Numbered from the stretch's first letter, positions 8,284-17,018 are shown. The stretch is DNA of 64,000 bases from Nitrospirota bacterium (GCA_021790195.1 JAJYIF010000003.1:1-64000); one strand, 5' to 3'. Program-made: numbers and translations. The notes: generated by a model from the letters alone, not told the origin.

Positions 8284-9315
8284 ATGAATCCGGATATTAA
8301 ACGGTTCGTTCTGCCCGTTGTCGTAGCCTTGGTGTCTTCGTTTGTCCTCTTTGTCCTGAGAAGCTTCTCCTTCGGCTTGCTTCGAAGGTGGTCGGAGAAG
8401 AGCGAGGAAAAGATAGGGGCCATCGTAATAGATACTTTCAGGACGCCGTCTTTTTACTTATGTATTGCGATCGGCCTTCATAGCGGCCTTTCCACGTCTG
8501 AGCTGCCGGCAAGGTATGTCTTCTACCTGACGAAGGTCATTCATGTGGTAGTGATATTTTCGATCACTTATGCCTGCGCGAATCTGTCGGGCGATATCTT
8601 CAGGAATTACATACAGAAATCAAACCTGCCGATCCCCCCGACCGGCTTGGCCTACGGCATAGTGAAAGGGGCCGTCTTCGCGGTAGGCTTCCTGATCATC
8701 CTTGGCGCGCTCGGCATTGCCATCGCCCCGCTTCTGACAGCACTCGGCGTCGGGGGACTTGCCGTGGCCCTCGCCCTGAAGGATTCACTCGAGAATCTTT
8801 TTGCCGGAATTCATATATTGATGGAGAGGTCCGTGAGGATCGGTGATCTGATCAGGCTTGAGACGGGTCAGGAGGGCCGCGTCGAGGACATTACCTGGAG
8901 GACTACAAGGATAAGGGTGCTTTCGAACAACATGGTGATCATTCCGAACAGCAAACTTGCCCAGAGCATTGTCACAAACTACTATCTTCCCGACAAGACG
9001 ATCTTCATCGGCATTGCCGTTGCGGTCGGTTACGAGTCCGACGTAGAGAAGGCGGAAAAGGCGATTGCCGAGGAGGCGCGGAAGGCGGTGGGAGAGGTCG
9101 CCGGGCTTTTGGGCGAGCCGGAGCCGTCCGTAACGATGACTTCGGGTTACAAAGAGGGCGCCATTGAGTTCACGGTAGGTTGCAATGTGAGCGAATATAC
9201 CGAGCAATACTCCGTACAGGATGAACTCAGGAGAAGGATATTGAAGAGGCTCAGGGACGAGGGGATAGCGGTCCCCCTGCCGGCGAGAGCGGTTTATATA
9301 AAGAAAGATATATAG
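8284..9315 (+). CDS. MscS-family mechanosensitive ion channel
   Basis: About 343 residues. There are roughly three to four N-terminal membrane segments, then the MscS pore helix (ALGVGGLAVALALKDSLENL) and the beta domain (RSVRIGDLIRLETGQEGRVE, TRIRVLSNNMVIIPNSKLAQ), ending in the alpha/beta cytoplasmic cage. Such channels open under membrane tension and release solutes during osmotic downshock. An in-frame ATG also exists at 8257, but 8284 has a GGGGA sequence at usable distance and gives the usual N-terminus. glgC starts 16 bases downstream on the same strand, so the two may be co-transcribed. Confidence 0.9.
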   Translation: MNPDIKRFVLPVVVALVSSFVLFVLRSFSFGLLRRWSEKSEEKIGAIVIDTFRTPSFYLCIAIGLHSGLSTSELPARYVFYLTKVIHVVVIFSITYACANLSGDIFRNYIQKSNLPIPPTGLAYGIVKGAVFAVGFLIILGALGIAIAPLLTALGVGGLAVALALKDSLENLFAGIHILMERSVRIGDLIRLETGQEGRVEDITWRTTRIRVLSNNMVIIPNSKLAQSIVTNYYLPDKTIFIGIAVAVGYESDVEKAEKAIAEEARKAVGEVAGLLGEPEPSVTMTSGYKEGAIEFTVGCNVSEYTEQYSVQDELRRRILKRLRDEGIAVPLPARAVYIKKDI

Positions 9316-9331
9316 CGTCGAGGAGGTAGGC

Positions 9332-10552
9332 ATGCAGCCAAAGATTCTTGCCTTTGTCTTAGCGGGAGGGAAGGGTGAACGGCTTTTTCCGCTCACGGCT
9401 TTCCGTTCCAAACCCTCTGTCCCTTTCGGAGGCAGATACAGGATAGCAGATTTCGTTCTGAGCAATCTCATCAATTCGCAGATCTACTCGATCTATCTGC
9501 TGGTACAGTATAAGTCGCAATCCCTAATCGAGCATGTCAGGCGTAACTGGGTGCTCTCGCCGGTCATAAAGGACCATTTTGTGGCGGTAGTGCCGCCCCA
9601 GATGCGCATGGGACCCGAATGGTTCCAGGGTACTGCGGATGCGGTTTTCCAGAATATGACTATTATTAAGGAGCATAACCCCGGATTGGTGGCCGTCTTC
9701 GGCGCCGACCACATCTACAGAATGGATATCCGCCAGATGGTCAACTTTCACTTGGAGAAAGACGCCCTTGTCACAGTGGCTGCGCGGCCTGTACCGATAG
9801 AACAGGCATCCGCTTTCGGAGTCATCATGAGCGACAGCGAAAACAGGATCGTCGGTTTTCAGGAAAAGCCCAGGAAACCCTTGCCGATGCCGAACGATCC
9901 CGGGCGCGCCTACGTCTCTATGGGGAATTACATCTTCAACCGGGATGTGCTGCTGGACGCCCTTGCGAGGGCGCAGAGGAAGAAGCAGCACGATTTCGGG
10001 GCACATGTCATACCGGACCTTGTAGCGAGCGAGCGCGTCTTCGCATATGATTTCGGGACGAACGTCATCCCCGGGATCAAGTCGTACGAAGAAAAAGGGT
10101 ACTGGAGGGACGTGGGTACCATCTCTGCATTTTTTGAGGCTCAAATGAATATGCTCGGCGATTCGCCCCTCTTCGAACTGGACAACTCCGAATGGCCCAT
10201 ACACCCATCGAATTATGAGGGGCCCTCATCGAAGATCCTGAGGGGCACTATACGAAACTCCATCATTGCCGAGGGCACGGTCATTCACAAGGCAAGGATC
10301 AGCAACTCCGTGATCCGGAGCGGTGTGGTGATCGAGAACGACGTGAGCGTGGAGGATTGCATCATCATGGACCAATCCGTGCTGAAGAAAGGCTGCCGCC
10401 TGCGCAAGGTCATAGTGGACAAGTATAACGTGATAAAGGAGGGCGAGAGCCTCGGCTTCGATCCCGACAAGGACCATTTGTCCTGTCATATTGATCCGTC
10501 GGGGATCGCCATCCTTCCAAGGGGCGGGCGTCCGCAGAAAGGCGCGAGATGA
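9332..10552 (+). CDS. glgC: Glucose-1-phosphate adenylyltransferase
   Basis: 406 residues, normal for bacterial GlgC. The N-terminal AFVLAGGKGERLFPLTAFRS is the nucleotide-binding loop. PEWFQGTADAVFQN and GADHIYRMD are catalytic-domain landmarks, and VGFQEKP contains the Lys that contacts sugar phosphate. A left-handed beta-helix follows (NSIIAEGTVI, NSVIRSGVVI). The enzyme makes ADP-glucose, the donor for glycogen synthesis. A strong GAGGAGGTAGG site precedes the ATG. No other glycogen synthesis gene is in the window; a glucoamylase module lies far downstream at 58.8-63.8 kb. Confidence 0.95.
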   Translation: MQPKILAFVLAGGKGERLFPLTAFRSKPSVPFGGRYRIADFVLSNLINSQIYSIYLLVQYKSQSLIEHVRRNWVLSPVIKDHFVAVVPPQMRMGPEWFQGTADAVFQNMTIIKEHNPGLVAVFGADHIYRMDIRQMVNFHLEKDALVTVAARPVPIEQASAFGVIMSDSENRIVGFQEKPRKPLPMPNDPGRAYVSMGNYIFNRDVLLDALARAQRKKQHDFGAHVIPDLVASERVFAYDFGTNVIPGIKSYEEKGYWRDVGTISAFFEAQMNMLGDSPLFELDNSEWPIHPSNYEGPSSKILRGTIRNSIIAEGTVIHKARISNSVIRSGVVIENDVSVEDCIIMDQSVLKKGCRLRKVIVDKYNVIKEGESLGFDPDKDHLSCHIDPSGIAILPRGGRPQKGAR

Positions 10553-10732
10553 GGCAGCTGTTTTATTAAGAGAATTTAAGAGTATAAATAGTTTACGATG
10601 TTAGCGTTTATATCTTCATGAAGACATTTAAGCAAGACTTAATGTTTAAAGATCTACTTTAGGTTGATGTCTCGCAGCTTAAGTGTGTGAATTGATTGCT
10701 AATGCGGTTGATTTCAGTTAAACTATTTTCTC

Positions 10733-11122
10733 ATGTCGGACTTTAGTATCCAGAAGAAGATCTATTACCACGATACGGACTGCGGAGGCGTTGTCTATTA
10801 CGCTAATTACCTCAAGTATCTCGAAGAGGCCCGCACTGAATTTCTGCTCCTCAGGGGCATTGAACTGCCCAAGCTGGCGGAAAGAGATTTGCTGTTCGTC
10901 GTGGGGAGGGTAGAAATCGATTATAAGGCGCCGGCCCGATATCAGGACAAGATTGCGATTTCAGCGAGGGTTGAGGAGACCAGGTTATCCGCTGTCAGGT
11001 TCTATCAGGAAGTCAGCAGAGACGGCCTGCTGCTTGTGACGGCCAGGACAATTCTCGTCTGCGTGGGCGGCAATTTCAAACCTAAAAAACTTCCGGAAGA
11101 AATCAAGTTAAGATTAGAATAA
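10733..11122 (+). CDS. ybgC: YbgC/4HBT-family acyl-CoA thioesterase
   Basis: 129-residue hot-dog-fold thioesterase. YYHDTDCGGVVYYANYLKYL followed by EEAR is the family signature, with the active-site Asp in DTDCGGVVY. YbgC proteins hydrolyse short acyl-CoA or acyl-ACP thioesters and in Proteobacteria are linked to the Tol-Pal envelope system; no tol genes are present here. The 180 bases upstream are AT-rich and probably hold the promoter, because glgC ends before them. Confidence 0.88.
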   Translation: MSDFSIQKKIYYHDTDCGGVVYYANYLKYLEEARTEFLLLRGIELPKLAERDLLFVVGRVEIDYKAPARYQDKIAISARVEETRLSAVRFYQEVSRDGLLLVTARTILVCVGGNFKPKKLPEEIKLRLE

Positions 11123-11169
11123 GGTTGTAATAACAGCTTGTTATAAGTCTTTATTTTAAGTATTACTTT

Positions 11170-11385
11170 ATGTTAAATCAGCTTCAGTTAAGAATAGACG
11201 GTCTGGACTGTCCGTGCTGTGCAACAGACACCGCAAGCGTACTTCTTCAGCTCGAAGGCATCTTGAATGTGAAAGTGGGTTATTCCAACGAGACGATTGC
11301 GGTCGAGTATAATCCTGAAGTGACGGACACCGGGCAAATTATATCCGCGCTAAAGCGAATAGGCTTCAGAGCAAATATAGTTTGA
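11170..11385 (+). CDS. Small heavy-metal-associated (HMA) domain protein
   Basis: 71 residues forming a single HMA (ferredoxin-like) domain. LRIDGLDCPCCATDTASVL carries the metal-binding CxxC pair, here as CPCC with an extra cysteine inside the motif. Freestanding HMA proteins act as copper or other soft-metal chaperones in the cytoplasm, or as vestigial domains of P1B ATPases. No P1B ATPase gene is adjacent; the CopCD cluster at 50-52 kb is far away. The stop codon overlaps the earliest possible TTG start of the phosphoglycerate kinase frame. Confidence 0.85.
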   Translation: MLNQLQLRIDGLDCPCCATDTASVLLQLEGILNVKVGYSNETIAVEYNPEVTDTGQIISALKRIGFRANIV

Positions 11386-11432
11386 GTTCCCTTGACATAG
11401 CCCGATTCATCCGTGATACTTTCATTAGATCA

Positions 11433-12746
11433 ATGAAAACCGACAGCCTGAGCCAGGAACTTCCCATAATCCAGGATGCCGATCTGAACGGAAAGACCGT
11501 CCTTGTCCGCTTCGATCACAACGTTGTGAAAGACGGCGAGATACGCGACCCGTACAGGATCGACAGGACTATCGGAACGCTCTTCAACATTGTAGAGAGG
11601 GGGGGCAGGCCGGTAATGATGACCCACGTCGGGAGACCAAGGGACAGGAAAACCGGGAAGATCAGTTGCAGGTCAGAAGAATCCGTTGAGCCGATCATCC
11701 AATACCTTGAGCAAAAGCTCCATTCGAAGATACACGTCCCGCGATTTCCCATAGATCCGGATAAAGGGATTACCGGGATCGACACTTCCATCAACCTTGC
11801 GATCCGGGAGCTCAGGGAGCGCAGGATCGGCGGCTTGTATCTGCCCAATACGCGCTGGTTTCTGGGGGAGGAGGACGAGGGTGAGGCGAGGGAAAATTTC
11901 AGTCTGCAGCTCGCGGGACTGGCCGATATCTATATAAATGACGCATTCGGCTCATGGCAGCCCCATGCGTCGACCTACGACATCACGAGGCATCTTCCTT
12001 CTTACGCCGGGTTCCTGATGCAGCAGGAGATCATCAATCTCAGCACCGTACTCAATCCCGACAGGCCCTTTGTTGCGGTCGTGGCCGGAGCAAAGTATGA
12101 CACAAAGATACGGCCTCTTTATGCCATTTACGAAAAGGCCGACCGTCTTATCCTGGGAGGGGTGATCTATAATACCTATCTCTGCGCGAAATACAATGTA
12201 AGGATAAAGGGCGTCGGAGATGAAGACATCGGTCTTGCGAGGGAACTGGTAGAGAAGGACAGGACTCGCGGCAAGATCGTGGAGCTTCCTTATATCGTCG
12301 AGTCGGACGTCATAGAGGGCCGCATCGGGGGCAAATACAGGACCCTGTCCGTGAGAGACCTGAAGCCCGGCAATTCATACGGCTACATTCTCGATATCGA
12401 TGCGAGATCTTTTGAGGACGCCGCGGTTGCTGAGGTCATAGGCAAGGCCAGGACTACCTTTGTCAATGCAGTGATGGGTTTTACTCCTCACTTTACCGAG
12501 GGTTCTGAGGCCCTCGACAATGCCATCGACCGCAACACAGAGGCCACCAAGATGTACGGAGGCGGTGATACGCTCCAGGAGTTCAAAAACCTCTGCCCCG
12601 GCCTGTACCTGTCGGTCATGGACAATGCAAAGTACTATTTCTTCACTGGAGGCGGGACTGTCCTGACCGCGATAGAGCAGGGCAGCCCGTATGGCCTCAA
12701 GCCCGTACAGGCGCTCATGGAGTCGAAGAAGAGGATGGGCAAATAA
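11433..12746 (+). CDS. Divergent phosphoglycerate kinase
   Basis: Phosphoglycerate kinase architecture with changed motifs: KTVLVRFDHNVV (usually VRxDFNVP), MMTHVGRPRD (SHLGRP), NDAFGSWQPHAS, VAGAKYDTKI (GGAKVxDK) and FTGGGTVLTAIE (GGGTVA). The fold and substrate-binding layout are recognisable; true PGK activity or a paralogous role is open, because no other glycolytic gene is adjacent. Length fits when started at the ATG at 11433 (437 residues); a TTG start at 11382 would overlap the HMA gene by four bases and add 17 residues unlike PGK N-termini. Neither start has a convincing ribosome-binding site. Confidence 0.82.
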   Translation: MKTDSLSQELPIIQDADLNGKTVLVRFDHNVVKDGEIRDPYRIDRTIGTLFNIVERGGRPVMMTHVGRPRDRKTGKISCRSEESVEPIIQYLEQKLHSKIHVPRFPIDPDKGITGIDTSINLAIRELRERRIGGLYLPNTRWFLGEEDEGEARENFSLQLAGLADIYINDAFGSWQPHASTYDITRHLPSYAGFLMQQEIINLSTVLNPDRPFVAVVAGAKYDTKIRPLYAIYEKADRLILGGVIYNTYLCAKYNVRIKGVGDEDIGLARELVEKDRTRGKIVELPYIVESDVIEGRIGGKYRTLSVRDLKPGNSYGYILDIDARSFEDAAVAEVIGKARTTFVNAVMGFTPHFTEGSEALDNAIDRNTEATKMYGGGDTLQEFKNLCPGLYLSVMDNAKYYFFTGGGTVLTAIEQGSPYGLKPVQALMESKKRMGK

Positions 12747-12762
12747 CGACGCCCTGACCGTC

Positions 12763-12867
12763 ATGCCTTCTTACAAAGGCTCGACCATAAGAGGCGGCTT
12801 CGGCCATGCCTTCAAGAAAGTCGTTTGCGCCACAAAGCATGGATCGTCTCCGATAAAAGCGAATTGA
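12763..12867 (+). pseudogene. Remnant of a Cas6/RAMP-like CRISPR protein
   Basis: A 34-codon frame encodes MPSYKGSTIRGGFGHAFKKV and then VCATKHG before a stop. The block Y-K-G-S-T-x-R-G-G-F-G-H-A-F-K matches, from memory, the conserved N-terminal segment of Cas6-family CRISPR RNA endonucleases and related RAMP proteins. The remaining ~200 residues of such a protein are absent, and no CRISPR repeats or other cas genes are in the window. It starts 16 bases after the PGK stop and ends inside the brnT promoter. Similarity judged by eye only. Confidence 0.5.
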
Positions 12868-12892
12868 CAATTCCTTATCCTATATTTACAAT
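12864..12892 (+). promoter_or_regulatory. Sigma-70-type promoter of brnTA
   Basis: TTGACA (12864-12869), 17 bp spacer, TACAAT (12887-12892): a near-consensus promoter. Transcription would begin at or within a few bases of the brnT ATG at 12899, implying a leaderless or almost leaderless mRNA. BrnA-type antitoxins usually repress such promoters; no clear operator dyad was noted. Confidence 0.75.
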
Positions 12893-12898
12893 GTAGTT

Positions 12899-13186
12899 AT
12901 GAAGCACCTTCGCTTCGAGTGTGATCCCCGCAAGAGTCTTGAAAACCAGAGGAAACACGACGTTTCATTCGAAGAAGCACAGGCTGTTTTCCTTGACGAG
13001 AATGCCTTGATGATCCATGACCCCGATCATTCTGATGACGAAGACCGTTTTGTTCTTCTTGGATTGAGCGCGAAAATCCGTTTATTGACAGTATGTCACT
13101 GTTATCGAGAGAGCGATGAGGTTATCAGAATAATATCTGCGCGGAAGGCAACCCGCAACGAACAAAAAAGTTATTGGGAAAGGTGA
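12899..13186 (+). CDS. brnT: BrnT-family toxin
   Basis: 95 residues with the BrnT layout: RFECDPRKSLENQRKHDVSF at the start (the W/F-D-P-x-K-x-x-x-N-x-x-K-H-x-x-x-F signature), then DEDRFVLLGLS and a C-terminal RIISARKATRNEQKSYWE (ISARKAT-R-E-Y family motif). BrnT folds like RelE-type ribonucleases and is neutralised by BrnA. It overlaps brnA by one base at an ATGA-type junction. A near-consensus promoter lies directly in front. Confidence 0.93.
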   Translation: MKHLRFECDPRKSLENQRKHDVSFEEAQAVFLDENALMIHDPDHSDDEDRFVLLGLSAKIRLLTVCHCYRESDEVIRIISARKATRNEQKSYWER

Positions 13187-13407
13187 TGAATATGAGAAGA
13201 GAATATGACTTTTCAAAAGCGGTGAAGAATCCCTATGCCGGTCGGCTTAAGCGGCAAGTAACTCTCAGAATGGACGAAGGCACCATCAGCTATTTTAAGG
13301 AACTCGCACAGGAGGCCGGTATCCCTTATCAGACGCTCATCAATCTTTATCTTCGAGATTGCGCCGCGTCGCGCAAGAAACTCGCGCTGCGCTGGAAGGC
13401 CGCATGA
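13186..13407 (+). CDS. brnA: BrnA-family antitoxin
   Basis: About 73 residues from the ATG overlapping the brnT stop; GGGAAAGG upstream serves as ribosome-binding site. The C-terminal half (QVTLRMDEGTISYFKELAQE, GIPYQTLINLYLRDC) is a ribbon-helix-helix DNA-binding domain, as in BrnA/CopG antitoxins. The N-terminal DFSKAVKNPYAGRL is the usual BrnT-contacting region. It should neutralise BrnT and autoregulate the pair. Confidence 0.92.
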   Translation: MNMRREYDFSKAVKNPYAGRLKRQVTLRMDEGTISYFKELAQEAGIPYQTLINLYLRDCAASRKKLALRWKAA

Positions 13408-13511
13408 CGAGGTCTATCGGTGACAGAATAAATTTGAATGACTGAAAAGATGTCGGCGTTCAAATAAGTCCCGCGTTACGATAAAATATCAGAAATCATG
13501 GACGGTGATAT

Positions 13512-13898
13512 ATGTCTTATCTGATCTTGCGTATAATGATCAACGCCCTTTCCATTGTAGTGGCCGTTAAGCTTGTGGACGGTCTGAGCTTCACCGGCGA
13601 GTGGTGGAAGATGATCATCGTAGGGGCCGTCTTCGGGATTGTCAATTCTGTCATAAAGCCTGTAGTAAAGCTTTTTTCGATTCCTTTTATAATACTCACG
13701 CTAGGTCTCTTTACTCTCCTCATCAACACCCTCATGCTCGCCCTGACCGCCTCGCTTTCGGACACGTTTCATCTCGGGTTCCATATAAGTGGATTCTGGG
13801 CCGCGTTCCGTGGCGCAATAATCGTGAGCATAGTGAGCATGCTCCTTTCGTGGATCACAGGCATGAGGCAGATCAGGTTCTACAGAAATAGAGAATAA
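13512..13898 (+). CDS. Phage-holin-4-family (YvlD-like) membrane protein
   Basis: 128 residues with four predicted membrane segments. Family landmarks are ILRIMINALSIVVAVKLVDG, IVNSVIKPVVKLFSIPFIIL and LGLFTLLINTLMLALTASL. Such proteins are common in bacterial chromosomes, outside prophages, as small inner-membrane proteins of unknown or envelope-stress-related function. No phage genes surround it, so a lysis role is unlikely. It appears monocistronic. Confidence 0.85.
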   Translation: MSYLILRIMINALSIVVAVKLVDGLSFTGEWWKMIIVGAVFGIVNSVIKPVVKLFSIPFIILTLGLFTLLINTLMLALTASLSDTFHLGFHISGFWAAFRGAIIVSIVSMLLSWITGMRQIRFYRNRE

Positions 13899-13974
13899 GG
13901 AAAGGCTCAGGCAAGGGCTAATATTAAGTAGATAGTCTCTTCCTATAATCTGAATCCTACGCTTAAACTTCTCA

Positions 13975-14817
13975 ATGGATATCGAAGACAAGATAAAGGC
14001 CGCGCAGACCGCCCCGTCCGAAGAGCTAAGGAGACTGGTCTGGGAGCGCCATCCGGATATCCTCATGAACGCGACTCTCAACGCAAACCTCACCGAGGAC
14101 ATGGCTATACTTATCGCGAGGAATTCGAGCGCTTCTCCCGAGACCCTCGGCTTTCTCGCCGGGGACGTCAGGTTTAAGGACAGTTATAACCTGAAGCTTG
14201 CGATTTGCAGGAACCCCAGGACCCCCCAGCGGGTGACTTTCTCTCTCCTGAAATTTCTCAGGACATTCGACATTTCAGATCTCACGAAAGATCAGCGCAT
14301 TCCGATCAACGTCAGGCAGAAGATCGAGCAGTCTCTCACGGAAAAGATACCTTCCATGCCGGGCGGTGTCAAGACCGCCCTTGCGAGAAGGGCGAATACC
14401 GCCATCGTGGCGGAGCTCATGCAAAAAGGCGACGAGAGAGTGATCAAAGCGTGTCTTGAAGGCCCGGTGCTGACCGAAGGCATCATCTGCGGCATTATCA
14501 ACGCGAAAGCGACAAAACCGGCTGTTATCAGGTTGGTCGCCGAGCATCCAAAATGGTCTTTGCGTTATGCCGTGAAGTTCGCCCTCATAAGAAACTTCAA
14601 TACGCCGCTTGTCCGGGCGGCGCGATTCATAGGGGAGATGAAGACTTCGGACTTGAAGGAGCTCTACGCCGACCCGAAGGTGCCGGCATCCACAAAGCCG
14701 TTCATATTCAGAGAACTCCTCGAAAGAGACGAAACCCCCGAGCAGGCCGGGGAGGAGACATACGAGTTAGGCGAAGACGAATCCCTCGGCTCAGATACAG
14801 GAGACAATACGAAATGA
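13975..14817 (+). CDS. Helical-repeat protein of unknown function
   Basis: 280 residues, no signal peptide or membrane segment. Several ~20-residue helical units with recurring Ala/Leu spacing (LNANLTEDMAILIARNSSAS, SYNLKLAICRNPRTPQRVTF, TKPAVIRLVAEHPKWSLRYA) look like HEAT/leucine-rich-variant repeats. The C-terminal 25 residues are acidic (EEDxGEDES-type) and probably disordered. It ends 11 bases before the UvrD-type helicase gene and is likely co-transcribed with it. The role is unknown; a protein-protein interaction platform is inference. Confidence 0.8.
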   Translation: MDIEDKIKAAQTAPSEELRRLVWERHPDILMNATLNANLTEDMAILIARNSSASPETLGFLAGDVRFKDSYNLKLAICRNPRTPQRVTFSLLKFLRTFDISDLTKDQRIPINVRQKIEQSLTEKIPSMPGGVKTALARRANTAIVAELMQKGDERVIKACLEGPVLTEGIICGIINAKATKPAVIRLVAEHPKWSLRYAVKFALIRNFNTPLVRAARFIGEMKTSDLKELYADPKVPASTKPFIFRELLERDETPEQAGEETYELGEDESLGSDTGDNTK

Positions 14818-14828
14818 TAAAATATTAA

Positions 14829-16886
14829 ATGTTGTCTGAGAGAGTGCCTGATTTCAAGAAGTCGCTGAACCCCTCCCAGTTTGCCGCTGTCATTACGACC
14901 GACGGGCCGGTCCTGGTCATAGCGGGGGCCGGTTCAGGCAAGACGAGGGTGATTGAGTACCGCGTCCTCTATCTCGTCGAAAACAAGGTCAGTCCTGGTT
15001 CGATCCTGCTTCTGACCTTCACGAGAAGCGCGGCCCGCGAGATGATCTCCCGCGCATCAAGACACGATCCGCGCTGCAAAGACGTGGAGGGCGGGACATT
15101 CCACTCTTTTGCGTACAGACAGCTTAAGCGCTATGCGAAACGGATCGGTTTTTCGGAGTCGTTTTCCCTTCTCGATGAGGGCGATGCCGGAGAAGCTGTC
15201 CATCGGTGCTCTGTGAAGCTCGGTTTTTTCGAGAAGGAAAGACGCTTGCCCAAAAAGGAGACGCTGAGGGCCATTATCAGCATGTCTATCAATAAGGGCA
15301 CATCGGTCGGCGAGGTCCTGAAGAAGGACTATCCGCATTTCCTCGAATTCTCAGCGGATCTGGAGAGGCTGCGGAGGGAATATGCCGCGTACAAGATCGC
15401 AAAGAACTATCTCGACTATGACGATCTTCTGGTTTATCTGAGACTTTTGCTCGAAAAGGAGGAGATACGTGACCGTCTGTCTCGGAAGTATAAGTATATA
15501 ATGGTGGATGAATATCAGGACACCAACAGATTGCAGGGAGACATAGCCTATCTTTTGTCTGAAGACCGCAGAAACATAATGGCGGTCGGGGACGACGCCC
15601 AGAGCATATACGGGTTCAGGGGCGCGTCGCATGAGAACATCATGGAGTTCCCGAAGAGATTCGCCGAGTGCGCAATTATAAAGCTTGAGGAGAATTACCG
15701 GAGCACCCAGGCCATTCTCGATGTGGCGAATGCCGTACTCGAGAACATGAAGAACAAGTATTCCAAGTGCCTAGTGTCGGCGAGAAAGCAGGCAGGGGAG
15801 AAACCGGAGCTCCTCTTTTTTAAGGACTCTCATGAAGAGGCTGAGTGGATCGCGCATACGATTAAGACGCAAAGGGATGAGGGTGTGCCGCTCGCCCATC
15901 AGGCCGTGTTGTTCCGCTCGCAGTATCTATCTATCCCCCTTCAGGCCGAGCTGAGCAGAAGAAACATCCCGTTCGAGGTCTTCGGAGGGCTGAAATTCTA
16001 TGAGACGGCTCATGTCAAGGACGTCATGTCTCACCTCAAGATTGTCGCGAACCCGAAGGACGAGCTGGCATGGAACCGCGTGCTGACAATGATTGACGGA
16101 ATAGGGCCGAGGACCGCGGAGCACATTTGCGGGGAGATTCTCGCAAGCGCTTCTTTATCGGAGGTCCTCGATGCGGTCCTGCGAAAGCACACCTCCGGGC
16201 ACAGGTATTCCGGGGGGCTGACGAGACTTTCTTCATTGATTAAAGGCATACACAAGGAAGGCTTTCCTGTGGGAGAGCAGTTCGGCCTGGTGCTCGATTA
16301 CTATATGCCGTTGCTAAAGGACAGATTCGATGACTGGCATTTAAGACTTAACGACCTCGAGACGTTGCGACAGGTGGCGGCGAGATATGCCTCGCTTGAG
16401 GAGCTGCTGGAGGATTTCACGATTGAGCCGCCAGAAAGGGGCGTCTGGCGCGTGGAGCCGTCAACGCCGTACGAGGAAAAGCCCCTCACTCTCTCTACAA
16501 TCCACTCCGCAAAGGGACTTGAGTGGGAATGCGTGTTTCTGATGGGGCTCATGGACGGTGTCCTGCCGGTTGCTTTTTCGCTCGACCACGAGGACGAGAT
16601 GGAAGAGGAGCAGAGGCTCTTTTATGTAGGCGTTACGAGGGCGAAGACGCGTCTTGTCATGTCATTGCACCATGAGGGCTTCAGGGGAGGCATAACCCAG
16701 TTCAATAAGATGTCGCGTTTTGTAGATGTACCAAATGTGCTCTCCAAGCTCTCTGCGAAGGGAATCCCGATGCGTGTGGAAGATCGTCACAAGGAATTCG
16801 AGAGGGGCGCGCCCCTCTATGACAAGGATTCGTTGCTGCAAAGGGTAATAGATTTGATGGAGAAGAAAGACGGCGGCGGGGAATGA
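14829..16886 (+). CDS. UvrD/PcrA-type superfamily 1 DNA helicase
   Basis: 685 residues with the SF1 motifs in order: Q-motif LNPSQFAAV, Walker A GAGSGKTRV, TFTRSAAREM, DEYQDTN, GDDAQSIYGFRGA, EENYRST, STIHSAKGLEWECVF and LFYVGVTRAK. UvrD/Rep/PcrA enzymes translocate 3'-5' on single-stranded DNA and act in repair and replication restart. It ends without the long C-terminal extension of UvrD/PcrA, so it is an UvrD-like paralogue. A strong bidirectional terminator follows. Confidence 0.93.
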   Translation: MLSERVPDFKKSLNPSQFAAVITTDGPVLVIAGAGSGKTRVIEYRVLYLVENKVSPGSILLLTFTRSAAREMISRASRHDPRCKDVEGGTFHSFAYRQLKRYAKRIGFSESFSLLDEGDAGEAVHRCSVKLGFFEKERRLPKKETLRAIISMSINKGTSVGEVLKKDYPHFLEFSADLERLRREYAAYKIAKNYLDYDDLLVYLRLLLEKEEIRDRLSRKYKYIMVDEYQDTNRLQGDIAYLLSEDRRNIMAVGDDAQSIYGFRGASHENIMEFPKRFAECAIIKLEENYRSTQAILDVANAVLENMKNKYSKCLVSARKQAGEKPELLFFKDSHEEAEWIAHTIKTQRDEGVPLAHQAVLFRSQYLSIPLQAELSRRNIPFEVFGGLKFYETAHVKDVMSHLKIVANPKDELAWNRVLTMIDGIGPRTAEHICGEILASASLSEVLDAVLRKHTSGHRYSGGLTRLSSLIKGIHKEGFPVGEQFGLVLDYYMPLLKDRFDDWHLRLNDLETLRQVAARYASLEELLEDFTIEPPERGVWRVEPSTPYEEKPLTLSTIHSAKGLEWECVFLMGLMDGVLPVAFSLDHEDEMEEEQRLFYVGVTRAKTRLVMSLHHEGFRGGITQFNKMSRFVDVPNVLSKLSAKGIPMRVEDRHKEFERGAPLYDKDSLLQRVIDLMEKKDGGGE

Positions 16887-16912
16887 CTGCCGGGCATGAA
16901 GAGACGGTCTTC

Positions 16913-16959
16913 CGAAAGCAGAAGCCCTTACGTTATACGCGTAAGGGCTTCTGCTTTCG
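16913..16959. terminator. Strong bidirectional terminator hairpin
   Basis: Perfect 20 bp inverted repeat (arms 16913-16932 and 16940-16959; core GCAGAAGCCCTTACG) around a 7-base loop, placed between the converging helicase gene and the minus-strand yeeE gene. A U-run is weak, but position and stem strength support termination on both strands. Confidence 0.85.
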
Positions 16960-17018
16960 TTTCGTACGTTATCACTAAACTTCGAGGCTTGAGATCCGTT
17001 TAGCGCTTCCGCCTGTTA

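Noticed and set aside
13512-13898. Prophage remnant because of the holin-like gene
   Set aside because: This family is common as a chromosomal membrane protein and no other phage gene is nearby.
16913-16959. Insertion-sequence end or recombination site
   Set aside because: The perfect hairpin sits between two converging genes and has no partner copy; a bidirectional terminator is the simpler reading.
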